DNA of 64,000 bases from Dermanyssus gallinae (lineage: Eukaryota; Arthropoda; Arachnida; Mesostigmata; Dermanyssidae), in assembly GCA_003439945.1 (NCBI GenBank), contig QVRM01001071.1, positions 1 through 64,000 of the forward strand. Direction: 5' to 3'. Numbering within the stretch: position 1 is the stretch's first letter; each line of letters starts with the position of its first letter. Below, piece by piece: positions 1 through 15,920 of the stretch. Made by a program: the position numbers and the translations under genes. Under the pieces are notes generated by a model that saw only the letters and a list, made by a program, of their open reading frames with translations, searched no databases and was not told the DNA's origin.

Positions 1-1693
1 TCGAAGCAAAAGCAGGTGACATGCAACGTCACTGTTTAGCTAAATCCATACTTGTTTTGCCGTGTAACGTTCGTGCACAGCGTACGTCCGGCTACTTTTC
101 TCTCGACCGTCAACCAGATATATTGGTTGTCAGGAAGATATATACATACACACATATATACCCCATTGACGCATATTTGCTATGCGTATGCTCTCGATCC
201 TTGCTGATAACTTCCTTTCGAAGAGAATATCCGACGTGTAAAAAACGCTTTTTTCCTCATCGTTCGCGCTATGTTGTGAATGGTCCAACGACCTTTGATT
301 GATTCCGAAACGGATATCAATATAAAAAAAATACATATGACCAATACCATCCACATAGCTTTGATCATATATTTGAGTAGCATTGCTACATTTACTACGG
401 TTTTTTGCGTTTTAACTATGGAACGTACGGACATAAGGGCCACGGTTATAGGGCAGCGGTTGTCGAACTTAACTGGCTAATTATCTAACTAACCGCGCTT
501 CAAAAGTGATACGGCTGCCCCTGGGGCTTTAACTTTTATGGCATTCGCTTACTTAACTTACCGATGATAGGCCTAGGTCTTTGTCTCAAGACAAAAATAA
601 GAATAGTATATATTTTATGATCATATATACATCTAATTTACTTATTATCGCCTTATACGCGATAATCACGTATAAGGCCTTTCTCGCCTTTCTGTTCTCG
701 TTCTCAAACTACAGCTAATCTTCTACCTCGACTCCGATACTACGATCGATAGTGATCTATGATCTACACTTTTTCATCGATCAACGAACACAAACCAACA
801 TACACTTGGTTCTGACTCAGCCTCCGAAACAACCCCCCCTCGAAAAACAACAACATCTTGAAGACCAACCTAAGCGCAATGCGACCAAAACACTGCGACG
901 ACTCCAACGAGACTTCCTAGCGAAGTGACAACGCAACCTCACCACTCATTGGGACTCGATTTCCTTTGGCTTCTTCCTACGTCGCGGCGACTCTCAGGAA
1001 CAAGGCCACTGACTCGTATCATTTCATGGACACGATGCGCACAGATGCGAGGCAGAGCTCGACATAAAGTTAGTTTTTAGTAGCAACTAAAAACAATTAA
1101 GGATAACTTTCTTACAAGTTTTTTAGTTAGTTAACCAACTTTTGTAACTGTAGTAGTGAACTGTAGCCAGCTTCTATTCCCGTCCGTTAGTCTGCCGCCT
1201 AATTTTTGATCATCCTGAAAAATCGAGCCCCCACTTTGGGCTTCAGATGCGGCGCTCTTCATTGTCTGGTCCGTACGCCCTGTGTGGCGACCGACGCGAC
1301 TTTGTGTTACATTCCTGTGTTCACAGTGGTAACCTCGCCACCACCGGCAGTACTTTTGTGGCAACGCCAGCCGATTGTTACAGATATTGTAGACGCGAAC
1401 GGCTAACGCGGCATATGGTAGGGGGCCAAGGAAGTTTTGAGCTCTCATGGGTGAGATATCGTAGAACGCAAACAAAGCAGCCTCTAATAGAGATAGCAGA
1501 GATAGATCGAATCGATATATTCGATAGTTTCCGTAGGCGACATGCATAGATAGGCATGGACATGCGACGACCCTGCGCCTGAACCCAGGACAACAGGATG
1601 AATGACACAACTGTAGACACATTGACTAACTTGCGGACTTTAGGAGAACGAACAGTTTTTCTAACTGCTGATTCAATCTGACGCAGCAGTGGT

Positions 1694-1701
<8 letters not shown>
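1..1701. other. Unassigned AT-rich DNA
   Basis: I see no supportable gene. Short open frames occur on both strands but none has a recognisable motif, a convincing start context or a splice-flanked structure. A small perfect hairpin lies at 650-678, listed separately. Confidence 0.5.
650..678. repeat. Perfect 10-bp inverted repeat, 9-nt loop
   Basis: The arms GCCTTATACG (650-659) and CGTATAAGGC (669-678) are exact reverse complements around a 9-nt loop. Nothing nearby gives it a role. Confidence 0.6.

Positions 1702-1738
<37 letters not shown>
1702..1738. repeat. (TA)n microsatellite
   Basis: An uninterrupted AT/TA dinucleotide run follows a short CA-rich stretch. It is one of the many TA tracts in this window. 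Confidence 0.95.
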
Positions 1739-1739
<1 letters not shown>

Positions 1740-1804
1740 CCTGCACAGACACCCACGTATACACACATACAGAGACGAGACACAGGCTTCGTTCAGAAGT
1801 ACGC

Positions 1805-2963
1805 GATAAAAGTCACAACAACAACAACAACAACCCGCACATCAATGACAGGAATAGCATTAGTGGACACAAAGAACAACAATAACAACGACGACGATAG
1901 CGACAACACCGCAACAGTAGCGAACATTAGAACAAGCAATCACTTGCAGATAGGCAAGAGAGGCCTCCTTCTCTAGGGTTAGGGAGGACCTTTGTAGGCT
2001 AGACATTGTTGCCGTTGCCGGCTATATGTAGGCCATATCTGACTAAGCGGCAGCAGCAGCAGCAGCTGTAGTAGTAGAAGTAGTGGTAGTAACAGCAGAA
2101 GTCGTAACAATTAGTACCACTAGACATAGAGAAACGCAGATAGACCCATAAACATACCACGTTCGCGGATTGGAAATTTCTGGCTCCTCTAGTAGGCATC
2201 CTATCGCGAGAGTGCTCTCTTTTCTTAGACACACCGTGACGAACACCTGTTGTGCCACCACGATGAACGACAATAACACAAGCGACAACAACAACAACAA
2301 CAACAGCCACAACCAGAAAGGTAACCGGGACAACAGGTGTAAACGCAAGTACATACCGTGAATACTTACAACAACAACAACAACAACGACAACAGCAACA
2401 ACAACAGCCACGACAACAACAACAACAACAGCCACGACAACAACAACAACAGCGACAACGACGACAACAACAACAACAGCCACGACAACAACAACGACAA
2501 CGACAACAACAACGACAACGACGACAACAACAACAGCATCAACAGCCACGACAACCGCTGCACAACCAGCAAGGTAACCGGAACAACAAGTGTAAACGCA
2601 AATACATACCGTGAATACGTCTTACACATATACAGACGACCCCAGAAACGCAACATGTAAAATGCAGCAATGCATTGATGCAGCTACACCGTAGTGTGAC
2701 GTAGAGTCAGGAAAATGACAGACAGAGAAAGAGAGACGGACCATGAGTCCCATCCCTCCCCGGGGAGAGGGAGAGGTGTCGATTGAAGCAGAATTGAAGT
2801 GTGTAGTCAGTCGACATAAAATGTCTGCCATCGGGTTTGTGATTATGACAGCGATGACAAGAAGAATAGATCTGGCCCGACGCTGTCATCACCGCACTGA
2901 CGACAGCTCATCATCATCAGCAACAACAACAGCATCATCAGCAACAACAACAGCATCATCAGC

Positions 2964-2997
<34 letters not shown>

Positions 2998-3117
2998 GCA
3001 ACAGCATCATCAGCAACAACAACAACAACAACATCATCAGGAACAACCACGACAACATCATCAGCAACAGCCACGACAACATCATCATCAACAACCACGA
3101 CAACATCATCAACAACC

Positions 3118-3176
<59 letters not shown>

Positions 3177-3262
3177 AACATCAGGAACAACCATGACCAC
3201 ATCATCAGCAACAACCACGACCACATCATCAGCAACAACCACGACAACAGCAATTCAAACTT
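1805..3262. repeat. CAA/CAG/CAT trinucleotide repeat domain
   Basis: The main tracts are about 2046-2064, 2251-2335, 2369-2555 and 2910-3250, built from ACA, GCA, CGA and TCA triplets in runs and higher-order mixtures. All three frames stay open for long stretches on both strands (poly-Thr/Ser/Ala, poly-Asn/Asp or poly-Leu/Val), so the long frames are a by-product of triplet composition. A frame at 2743-3300 (+) has a non-repetitive start of about 50 codons before its Thr-rich part, but no homology or splice signal supports a gene. Confidence 0.85.
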
Positions 3263-6183
3263 GCAACGCGTATCACGACCGATCAATGGGCTGCCTTTAA
3301 TACACGTGGGTAATGAAAGGGAAAACGGACGCAGAGGAGAGTGATCCTAAGTTAAAGGAGCCTGCTGAGTGCGAAGAGGAAAGCAGATACTATAGAATAC
3401 ACTTACAGGGGATCAGGGATCGCTACACAGGTCATAGAAATAACAGTAATACATACGTTAATACGATAATACGAGGCAATCTGGTGAGGTCAGCAACACA
3501 AACAAAGAAACGATACAAACAGCAGACGTAACTGCGATAGTACCTTCGTTCAAATTTAGACATCGGGCAGCCCATAATAACTGGCCGCCGTGACAACAAC
3601 AGCAACAGCAACGACAGCAACAACAATCGCATTGCAGATGATGACTTGCAGTAGGGGCAGAACAAAAACAGAGTGTCGTTGGTGTCGTGAGGGCAGAAAT
3701 TTCAGCAACTGAGAGCAGATGCAGACCTGCAGACTCTACTGTCGAGCGACCAGGAATGTTATACGTGCGATAACGAACTCACCTTCTGTAAACCACCATA
3801 AATCGACAAAGACGACAGCCACACACCACCTTATTGTTATTAACGTCACCACGAATCACGACCACGAATGACCTTTCGATGCTCTCGAAATGTAAACAAT
3901 AATTGGCATTCTACAACTCACGGCGAAGTCAAATCCGATGTTAGGTATATATCGACCCACTCGTGAATAGACGAATAAGAACTGAACACGCGTGACCTAT
4001 ACAGACGGTTTACGCGCATCTCTTGCGCAGACCGACTCACCGACTTTGGTAATACACAGCGCGAGTGAAGATTAGTAAGTAGAACTTCAGCAGAGCCATC
4101 GGTCCTTTACTTACTAAATCACTCACTCACTCACTGACTATTTTGCATCACTAGAGCCGACCTAAGTACAGGAGGTGGTTAGGCAACGTTCAGAGAATCG
4201 TTTGATTCACTCACCTCGAAGTCGAATCCCAATGACAAGGTCTTGAGCATCCCTTTAGGTACGCTTTAGAACCGGCTAGAGAAACCCGTCAATGTTGTCT
4301 GCTTCGGAACGGACGAGCACACTCGTTCAGTAGCTTCCTTGCATCGCAGTGTACTACTAGGTGTTAGTATTGTAACGATTGTAACATTACGTGTCACACC
4401 TATCCTCTCACATCCTACTCGCTTCGACTTCAAAGCAGCGCTTTCGACCCGGCGCCGTTTAAGCGTGGCATTTTGTGGCGGCAAAGACGAAATACCTGGC
4501 GAATCAACGTGTCGTCAACGCCCCTGCAAGCAGGTACTGCACTTTGCAGGCGATTTGTGCGCCACGTTTGTCTCGAAGTAAATAGTAGCTTGTGTACACA
4601 ATACTAGTAGTAAGTTCTACATGATTTCTGACGCCCCACGGAGGGGCGCATTGTGCACTGCAAACCGCGATAGCGAACCCCCGTTTGAGTTTGCAACAGT
4701 AGCTCGTAGTAGTAGTTCCGCAATGAGCTGCGTAGACGTCGTCGACGCAGATAGACAACCGACCGTGCGTGAGAACTCGGGTCACGCTCACTCGGAGACA
4801 CTTCAGACTTGTAACTTCGGAGTGAGTCGCGTGATCGTTCTCGATTGCGCGTAAGTCACGACCGACTTTGTAATGTCGCGTAAGCCTCACTTGCTGTAGT
4901 AGTAGTAGTAGCTGTTGGCTTGACCACAGCTAGGACAGGCTCGGGCTGGAAGAAGCCGGCGACAAGCAGTTTGCTAACGGCTGTGCTATAATTGCGTTAA
5001 TTAGCGGCTAGTGCAGCGGCGTGGTAGAACAGTCCGCTGGCGAAACAAAGACGCAAGCATCACGTCAAGCATTTGGCACGCAGTATCTCCGCTGCTTCTA
5101 CAGCGAAGCTGGGCAAAAAAAGGAAAGGCCAACACCCCTGAGGAAAGGTAGGTGTCTGTTAAAAAACTACACGTACATCTATTGTCCCTTGCTTACGCAC
5201 GAATAGATCTATACAGCGATAAGACATGGAGTTACTAGGCTAACCAGAAATCTAATACCCCATACACAAATTATAAAAAAATATAAAATATAATATCAAT
5301 ATTTTCTCAATTCGAGTAATAATCTAATCAGATTCAGCTTGGCTTGGGAGAGCAGGTTTGAAGGAAGCCCTCCTACCCAAGCTAGACAATAACTAAGCGG
5401 TGATCCAGTCAATCAAACAACAAATCAGCTATAGTAAAGCGAATTAGCCAGGGGGCAATTAGAACTACTTACGAGCTAACAAGCTAACTACTAGTTACTT
5501 GCCACAGCGCTACACTAATTGATAGGTGTGTGCGAACACCACGCTAGCTCGGCATTTCCGCTCGACCCATCGCATGAGCGTCTCACAGAAAGCCTAGACG
5601 TGGGCTCCATCTCTGGTCAGCTCAATAGTGCCACACCACAATACAAAGAACTACAGCCATTGTGGTGGCAACAGCCTACCTGATACCCAACCAAACAGCG
5701 TCAAAACGAACTGCAGACATTTCAAGCAAACAACAAAATTGTTGTTGATCCAAATCGTAGGTCGACGCAATTGCATTAAGCATCGGGCCAAGTAGCCCGG
5801 CCACGTCTCTTGGACTCGATTGCTGGATAAAAAACCCGGTACCCAGTTGCTTACTAACATGCAAAAACCCGAGAGATATACTACACTATAATGTGAATGT
5901 GTCGGAAATACTTCTGCGTTCATTCAAGCACGAACTCGCTCGTTTTCATCGTAGAGCTTGCTATCTATGAACAATGGTACCGCTCCCGTGACTGCCCGTC
6001 TCGCATAACGGAAATAGATGTTACTTCGATATTGTATGGATAATATTTCCGTGCAACACTCCGAACGAATACGAATGCATGCATGTTACAACCAACGAAC
6101 GAATTGCGTCACGATGCACTTGGACGTACACTTAGTTTTAAACCCTAAAAACATTCGCCGGCACAGATACGATAAGTAAAACG

Positions 6184-6185
<2 letters not shown>
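3263..6185. other. Unassigned DNA
   Basis: Short CAG/CAA patches continue to about 3630. The block 4250-4900 is more GC-rich and has open frames on both strands, but none gives a recognisable domain. I see no transposon motifs or RNA genes here. Confidence 0.45.

Positions 6186-6218
<33 letters not shown>
6186..6218. repeat. (TA)n microsatellite
   Basis: An uninterrupted dinucleotide run of about 33 bases. Confidence 0.95.
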
Positions 6219-6226
<8 letters not shown>

Positions 6227-7679
6227 CAACAGTCTGCTATGGTTACGGTGCAACTACAGCTGGTAAACTTTACGAGAAGGAAACAAGAAGACACGGAGGT
6301 AGAGGCGTGCTCCCCCGGACTAACTAAGCTTTACAGTGTCTGTAACAAACCATCTGTAGTAACGCTAGAGGAGCGCCATGTTGATCCCCGTTCGACCATG
6401 GACCGGGAGCTACTGGATCCGGTTGCCAATACTTGGATATTGGACCAACATGCATAGAAAGTAGCATAGCTATACACCAGCGACACGTCAATGTACGGCA
6501 TCGAATGATGATGGGTCGATAACCTCACTTGGAAGGCAGCAATTTGAAGACGTGCAGTACCGGTTTAGAGAAGAAGGTGCCGCCATACCCCACCCAGGCC
6601 TACTCTTACTTCTAAAGTCATTTGGGTGGTGGACACACGGAAAACAGACAAGCACCCCACACAATAAACACACGCTGCTGCCGAGTGCAGAAGCCGCACC
6701 AAACGGAGCTGCTACTCGGCGGCTAGAGCTGGTCGCAACGACGAGTGTTGCCAGGATAATTCAGGAAGACGTTGTTTACGAAGATCCTGAATAAATATGA
6801 ATAATTCGATGGCCGGACACGAGTTGCGGGGTAAGAAACGAAACCAAGATTACCAATAGCAGTCACAACAAGTATTTACTAATAAATAATAAAAAAGAAA
6901 GCGCTAGCTAACATGACGACGGCTGATGTGACGTCGAAACTTAGTATAATAAGAACAAAAACGGAGACACTAGTAATGCCGAAACAGCGGCAACAACAAC
7001 AGCAGCAACGATGGTAGAAATAGCAGTATAAGTAATTACGGTTACAAAAAACAACGATATTAACAACAACAGCAGCAGCAGCATCAGTGATATGAAGTCA
7101 AGTAAAAACCGCCCAAGATTGCAAAGACTAAGTATCATAATAAAAACTACATCAACACTCATAACTAATTACTACGACACATCGTATGCGCGGCGTCAAC
7201 GGACGACAAATCCAATACCCCCCCTGGCCAACGCCACAAAGCAATTGTCACTGATCTTGTTCACGTAACGACGATAGGAGAAAATATTACGAGATTACAG
7301 ATGGTATAGACGAAGTCATATTCAGCGTATGAGTACCCATATACGAACAGAATAGAGAATCTCAACAGAGCGAATAGCGAATAACAATTCTATTTTTTTA
7401 TTGACACATAGAGCAACATAGCGATTCGAACGTCGTAGACGATAGAAAACGTAGAAGTTGTAGGCCACGAAGTGTGACGTTGAAATGAAAACTACGCGTT
7501 GAGTTACCTCTTCGACTTCACGGAGACAAACAGTGTTTGACGATCCGTCAGGATATTGCTGTTAAGTAACTGACGACCTAGTTTAACGTTACAATCTTAC
7601 GTTGTTGCCTTGGTTATGGTTAGCGTTCCTCTCGGAGCACACAGCTTGGAAACGACCTAGAGTTGATAAATTTCAAACC
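6219..7679. other. Unassigned DNA with CAA/CAG patches
   Basis: Interrupted ACA/GCA triplets lie at about 6984-7085. The longest frame (6552-6794, +) has no recognisable motif. No gene is supported. Confidence 0.45.
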
Positions 7680-7680
7680 G

Positions 7681-7727
<47 letters not shown>

Positions 7728-7734
7728 TGTATAA

Positions 7735-7802
<68 letters not shown>
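7680..7802. repeat. Long (TA)n microsatellite
   Basis: About 120 bases of TA with a few TAAA and TGTA interruptions around 7690-7740 and a pure run from 7739. It is one of the three longest TA tracts in the window. Confidence 0.95.
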
Positions 7803-7806
<4 letters not shown>

Positions 7807-8194
7807 TAACATTCGACTGAAGTAAACGATAAACACCTCTTAAAGTGTAAGTTTTTAATGTTTGGACAATTAGGCGACTCGTCAATTGAGGCGGGCAATA
7901 GTTCATGGCCGACAGTTGTTGAGTTTCCAGTCGATGAATAACTCGAGGTCGCCAACGAACAGAGATGGACGACAATGAGGAGTCTAGTGTCCATCTGAAG
8001 CAGCACCTACAGTATACAACCGATGATACAATTGCAACTCTATACTGCATTCCATAACTATGACTATTCCTACTAATACTACTACTGCTACTACTGCTAC
8101 AACTATGACGGTGGGCGCAAACTTACTAACCAGCGGATCGGTTACGGACCGAAAATACTTGCAGTGTACGGCAAACATCAAACAAATCTATCTA

Positions 8195-8195
<1 letters not shown>

Positions 8196-8244
<49 letters not shown>
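8196..8244. repeat. (TA)n microsatellite
   Basis: A pure dinucleotide run of 49 bases. Confidence 0.95.
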
Positions 8245-8247
<3 letters not shown>

Positions 8248-9053
8248 CTACCGAAAGCTGTCTAGCTAAATAAGAGAAAAGAAACAAATGATAACAGTGG
8301 TTACCACGAACTGTAATGGTCGTAGCAAGCACAACTGCTGTCATTCTTCTAATTACGACTATTACTACTACTACTACTACTACTACTAGTACTACTAACC
8401 ACTACACCTACCTATACTAAATGCAAACTGTATTATTATAATTATACTTATTATTGCTATTACAAACATTGATATCATTGATATGATTAGTGGAACAATT
8501 GCGACCAGTTATTAGCTAGGCATATACATATATCGAGATAGGTAGATACGTATATGTATATATGTATCTATCTAGCAGTAGGTCTGTGCCGGACCACGCA
8601 GACGCATAATACATACCGACGACATATACAAGCGACAAACACAAGGCTATGCATACGTATGCATACGCACCCCAGGCACACCACCCCTTAGACACCCCCA
8701 GACACACCAAGATACACAGAACGAGAGCACACACTAGCCAAATGACAGCGCAAACACCCTGATCACCTCTGACACCTCGACCACCATGCGGTTGATTCCT
8801 GCTTGGACAAACAAGACGGTCGAACGGGCAGACAGATGTTCGGCCGGTCGTTTGCTTGCCAGCTAGGCTCTCAACGCCGCGACCGAGTGAATCAGGTTCA
8901 TTTGTGTGTCTATTTGGGTGTAGCGCGGGTGGCCAGGCCAACGGAATCGGGGGTGCAGACCTCAGACGGCTCCATCATCGAGACGCGTGCCTCCACGTAC
9001 AACGACTGCAACAACAGGCATGCATGCATTCATTCATTCGTACATGCATACAG

Positions 9054-9054
<1 letters not shown>

Positions 9055-9099
<45 letters not shown>
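9055..9099. repeat. (TA)n microsatellite
   Basis: A pure run of 45 bases, preceded by CATG/CATT tetranucleotide patches at about 9018-9040. Confidence 0.95.
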
Positions 9100-9101
<2 letters not shown>

Positions 9102-9507
9102 ATTAATCTATGCATATCGTTGTATAACATCATCGACATCATTCCCACTGTACGGAGTCGATCGAACCCGTGTTCGTCGACCCACGATTTTCCGATGTAA
9201 AGCGGTTCTCAAACATCCTTTTGCCTAAGGGCCGGAATCCGGCTGCCGGGACTAGCGGGTGTCCGAATCCATATAGAAGAAATGCTTGGATAAACAGTGT
9301 CGACCACGATAGCAACAACAACAACAACATCAACATCAGCAACAACAACAAAAACAACTATATCTGAAGCAACAACACCAGGCTATATGTGAAGCTTGCG
9401 TCGACGACAAACCAATAAGAGCCACACCTAATCAGATCGGCAAAAGCTTATCAGTGAGGCTCACCCATGCAGAGGTTGGCAAGCACAGACGCTAAACGAG
9501 TATCTCG

Positions 9508-9508
<1 letters not shown>

Positions 9509-9556
<48 letters not shown>
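9509..9556. repeat. (TA)n microsatellite
   Basis: A pure run of 48 bases. Confidence 0.95.
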
Positions 9557-9560
<4 letters not shown>

Positions 9561-9591
9561 TACTGGAAGGCACTGTATAGAAGATTTGGGA

Positions 9592-9607
9592 ACTTCGACG
9601 TCGAAGT
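9592..9607. repeat. 16-bp perfect palindrome
   Basis: ACTTCGACGTCGAAGT equals its own reverse complement. It lies 35 bases after a TA tract. The function is unknown and a chance occurrence is possible. Confidence 0.6.
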
Positions 9608-10851
9608 GCCGACCCGAGGTTCTTCGGCCAAGACGGAAAACTAAAGCCATAGGGAGAAGGGGATTCGAGATTATAATAGCGATTAAAGTAAAGCCAAAGT
9701 TCCTAACGTGTTAACGTGGTTTGACTTAATAGCATCACCCAGCATGACCCATCTGCCCTTTGCAGTGTACCAAAGCGTGACGCTCGCAGGGCGGGCTGTT
9801 CCTCCGTTGTTTTTCTGCGGCTCTAAACCATTTCGTTTCTGTCTCACTACGTGAACGTCTTACCGTAATCTATTAGATCCATTACATACAAGTCAAATTA
9901 GATACTTGTCTTATTTTCTACAAACTAACTGATACATAGGGAATATTTTGCGCCGGCTGGAGCGAAGGAGTTGTTCGCAGCGGCCAACCATGAACTCTCA
10001 CCTGAGCATGAGGGCTCTGGCCCTTTGTCGCGTTATTTAGCCACTAGCTCGAAAACGATTTCCTTGCTGGTTTTTATCCTGATCTTGTCTTTTTTAGCAC
10101 AGATCCGCCGATAGTGCACTGCTATACGCGAATACATCGTAAATGGCATGCGTGTAGTGGCAAAACTGTCTTGTCGCTTGCCAGAACATCGGAAATTTAA
10201 ACAGGATTTTGTTTCTCCGCGTGTGCTAGGACGGGAAATGGGCACCGGTTGTTCTTTAGTATGTAGCCCTTTTCTTACCAGCAATAGAGCAATCGGTGCA
10301 AATACCGATACCGGGAAACTCCAAGAAGGATAAACGTTTTGGCACAAGGCCAAATCATTACCTGAACGCAAAAACTACTACTTCCACTACTACTACTGTC
10401 ACTATAACAGTAGTGACAGCTGAAATTGGAGATTTTTTTTAGCAACAACGTTTACATCGTATTGTTAACAACAAAGGACCTAATAGCATCAATTGCAACA
10501 ACAACAACAACATCTACAACAAAACAGCAGGCACAATTACTGCTGGGACTGTTATCATAACTAACGTTAGCCCTGTTTAGTATGGCAGCGGTCTCGTATC
10601 GTGTTGTTCAGGTTATAATCTATGTGTCATCGATGTAAACATATGTTACACAATCCTACTGATAAATGTTGTATCGTACATTGTACATCCACGAACGTGT
10701 CGATGTTAACGGCGAGCGGTTTTCCTAGCCGATATGGCCTTGTATGTAGGCTGGCTCTAACAGCTTGACTATGGGCGAATCAATAATCACTTGAAAGACT
10801 ACAAGAACATAAACGTAAGACATTTGATGATCCGCCAACAAAATTGCCTGC

Positions 10852-10892
10852 AATAATAATAATAATAAATAATAATAATAATAATAATAATA
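10852..10892. repeat. (AAT)n microsatellite
   Basis: AAT triplets with one imperfect unit. The same triplet forms the tails of the family B retrotransposons at 21.8 kb, but no element is recognisable next to this copy. Confidence 0.9.
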
Positions 10893-11271
10893 GTGTTGCC
10901 AGAGTCTACAGAAGGCCGCATCTGCCAGTGAGTGACCGTCCGGCCGTTCCACGCAAAGTGTGCAAAATGGGTTTCTCTTACACGTCGGCTCTAATGTGGT
11001 TTTATCTATTTCGTGGTTTGTGAACGGAAGACGCGCTTCTTGTTATGCCACGACGACGACGACGACGTAGTAACTGTTACGCCACCGTTGCATGATGAGT
11101 GCGGACGTCAACCTCACACTAGGGTGGCAGAATGCGTCGTATAACAACACAAATGACATAAACAACAGTCACCATAACAAGAACAACAACAGCAACACAA
11201 ACAAGAATAATAACAACCAATACAATGGCAACAGAAGCGTCGTTTCGTTTCCAAGACACACACCCATACAC

Positions 11272-11300
11272 ATATATATATATATATATAAATATATATA
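11272..11300. repeat. Short (TA)n microsatellite
   Basis: AT dinucleotides with one AA interruption, downstream of a CAA-rich patch (11,150-11,235). Confidence 0.9.
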
Positions 11301-11740
11301 AACAAGCACAGCAAAAAGCTACATTAGCGTCAACCGTAATAAGCCCGTGATCATGTTTTCCGGGCCGAGCAACAACTAAAATGACGATCCCAAAGAAGAA
11401 AAAGAAGAACAAATAACTGAAGCATCATCAACGTCATCAATCAAGTGTGTCATCACAACATTAAAAATAATAAGAAGGAACAGCAGCAATAACGCCCGCA
11501 TCCCAATGCGGTCGTATTGTTAGTATAATACGTATTCGTTCCTTGGAAACCGACACGCCAAATGTGACGACCGCAAAGCGCAAACTATGCCGTACTAATT
11601 GACTGATAAATTACTTGAGAAATACGAGAAGGAAGTTGAGCTAAAGAGCAGAAAAACAGGAAAGTAGAAGAAATGAGAAGGACGTGAGGGTCATGAATGA
11701 AGTCTACTGGAACATCATCAATGATAATAGTATAGTGTGA

Positions 11741-12355
11741 TGCATACTGGAACATCAATAACTATTCGAAGGAACAGAGTCCTTATTATGCCTATTACTC
11801 AAGGCAGCAGGGATTCAGACTTTAACTACTACGGCTACAACTCGTCTTTCGAATACTTCTACTTCTCGTACTTTAATTACTATAACCTTTCGTACTTTAA
11901 GTTATGTTACCTCTCGTACTTCAGTTATTGTTACAGGTGGTACTTCAGTTATTGTTACAACTAAATCTTCAATTACTATTAAATCTGGCACTTCAAACAC
12001 ATTTACAACTGATGTTTCAGTTACTGTTACAACTGGTACTCGAATTACTATTGCAGCTAGTACTTCAATTACTATTAAAACTAGCACTTCAAATGCTATT
12101 TCAACTTGTATTTAAAACATTCTTCTTCTAAATGGTACTTCAATTGCTATTGCAACTAGTACCCCAATGTCTACTACTACAGCTGGTACATCAGTTACTA
12201 TTACAACTGGTACTTCAACAACTATTACAACTGGTACTTTAACTACTATTACAACTGGTATTTCAACAACTATTACAACTGGTACGTCAACTACAATTAC
12301 AACTGGTACTTCAACTACTATTACTACTTCTACTACTCTAACTACGGGTTAGCCA
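11741..12355 (+). repeat. 24-bp minisatellite encoding a Thr/Ser octapeptide
   Basis: About twenty tandem 24-bp units follow the theme GGTACTTCAACTACTATTAC plus AACT. Units are nearly identical at the 3' side (12,180-12,340) and increasingly diverged toward 11,820. Because 24 is a multiple of three, all frames stay open over many units: the frame at 12,167-12,352 (+) reads a repeated TGTSTTIT octapeptide, resembling a mucin-like Thr/Ser tract, but the frame changes across the older part. I favour a non-coding minisatellite, though a decayed Thr-rich secreted protein repeat is possible. Confidence 0.8.
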
Positions 12356-15193
<2,838 letters not shown>

Positions 15194-15645
15194 GTACATA
15201 CAACACGCGTGTCGCTGCAGAGATTACCATCATATCGCATGTTGAGGGCCAGAATAATTCGAGCGTAGCAGGAGTCGCCGACCTTGTGCATCTTGTCTTC
15301 GAGATGACGCTACGAACGTGTAGCTTAATCATCTTGTTGTTAAATCGGCTAGATGAGACACCGCATGTCGATTTTGACGGTCAAAGTGACACACGTGCAC
15401 CAAATAGGCGGCACGTGAAGAGGCAAAACGACCCGGCCTACCCACCTGTGCGGGGGGTACTCTATAACGACTCGAACCCCCGGGTTGGCCTATATGAGCA
15501 GATAAGCGCGCGAAAACGTTGGTCAAACAAAATCGATCATTGATCGAGCGACCCTCACGTGATGATTGATCAGTAAGGATCGACGGCTGAAGGCAGACCA
15601 AGGAGGTGATACAATGACAACGACGGTGACAAACACATTAAGAAG

Positions 15646-15648
<3 letters not shown>

Positions 15649-15687
<39 letters not shown>

Positions 15688-15772
15688 AAACTGTACCCAC
15701 ACAATGTAAGGCTAGGCGGATGCAAGCCAACCGCTTACGCCCGCGACAATGTCAAGGACCTTGAAGACAGTA

Positions 15773-15812
<40 letters not shown>

Positions 15813-15920
15813 AAACTGTACCCACACAATGTAAGGCTAGGCGGATGCAAGCCAACCGCTTACGCCCGCGACAATGTCAAGGACCTTGAAGACAGTAGTA
15901 TATATATATATATATATATA
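15649..15920. repeat. 90-bp unit duplicated between (TA)n tracts
   Basis: Three TA tracts (15,649-15,684; 15,774-15,809; 15,899-15,920) alternate with two 90-bp units, 15,684-15,773 and 15,809-15,898. By eye the two units are identical over all 90 bases. The repeat period is 125 bp. The TA tracts could have provided the homology for unequal exchange or replication slippage. Inside the unit GTAA...GCGG pairs with CCGC...TTAC. Confidence 0.9.

Larger units (their letters stand above)
7803..11740. other. Unassigned DNA rich in simple repeats
   Basis: Apart from listed microsatellites I see short TAC/ACT triplets (8058-8100, 8350-8400) and CAA runs (9312-9352). The 112-codon frame at 10,033-10,371 (-) has no recognisable domain. 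No transposon or RNA gene was identified. Confidence 0.45.

Noticed and set aside
2743..3300. Long Thr/Ser/Ala open frame (+) and long Leu or Val frames on the opposite strand
   Set aside because: All frames are open because the DNA is CAA/CAG/CAT triplets. There is no non-repeat domain or splice support.
4504..4890. 128-codon minus frame in a GC-richer patch
   Set aside because: Competing frames exist on the other strand, with no domain, signal peptide or splice evidence.
7673..8050. Frames ending in alternating Tyr-Ile, here and at 15.0-15.3, 28.1-28.5, 34.2-34.7 kb
   Set aside because: These are translations of (TA)n microsatellites, not proteins.
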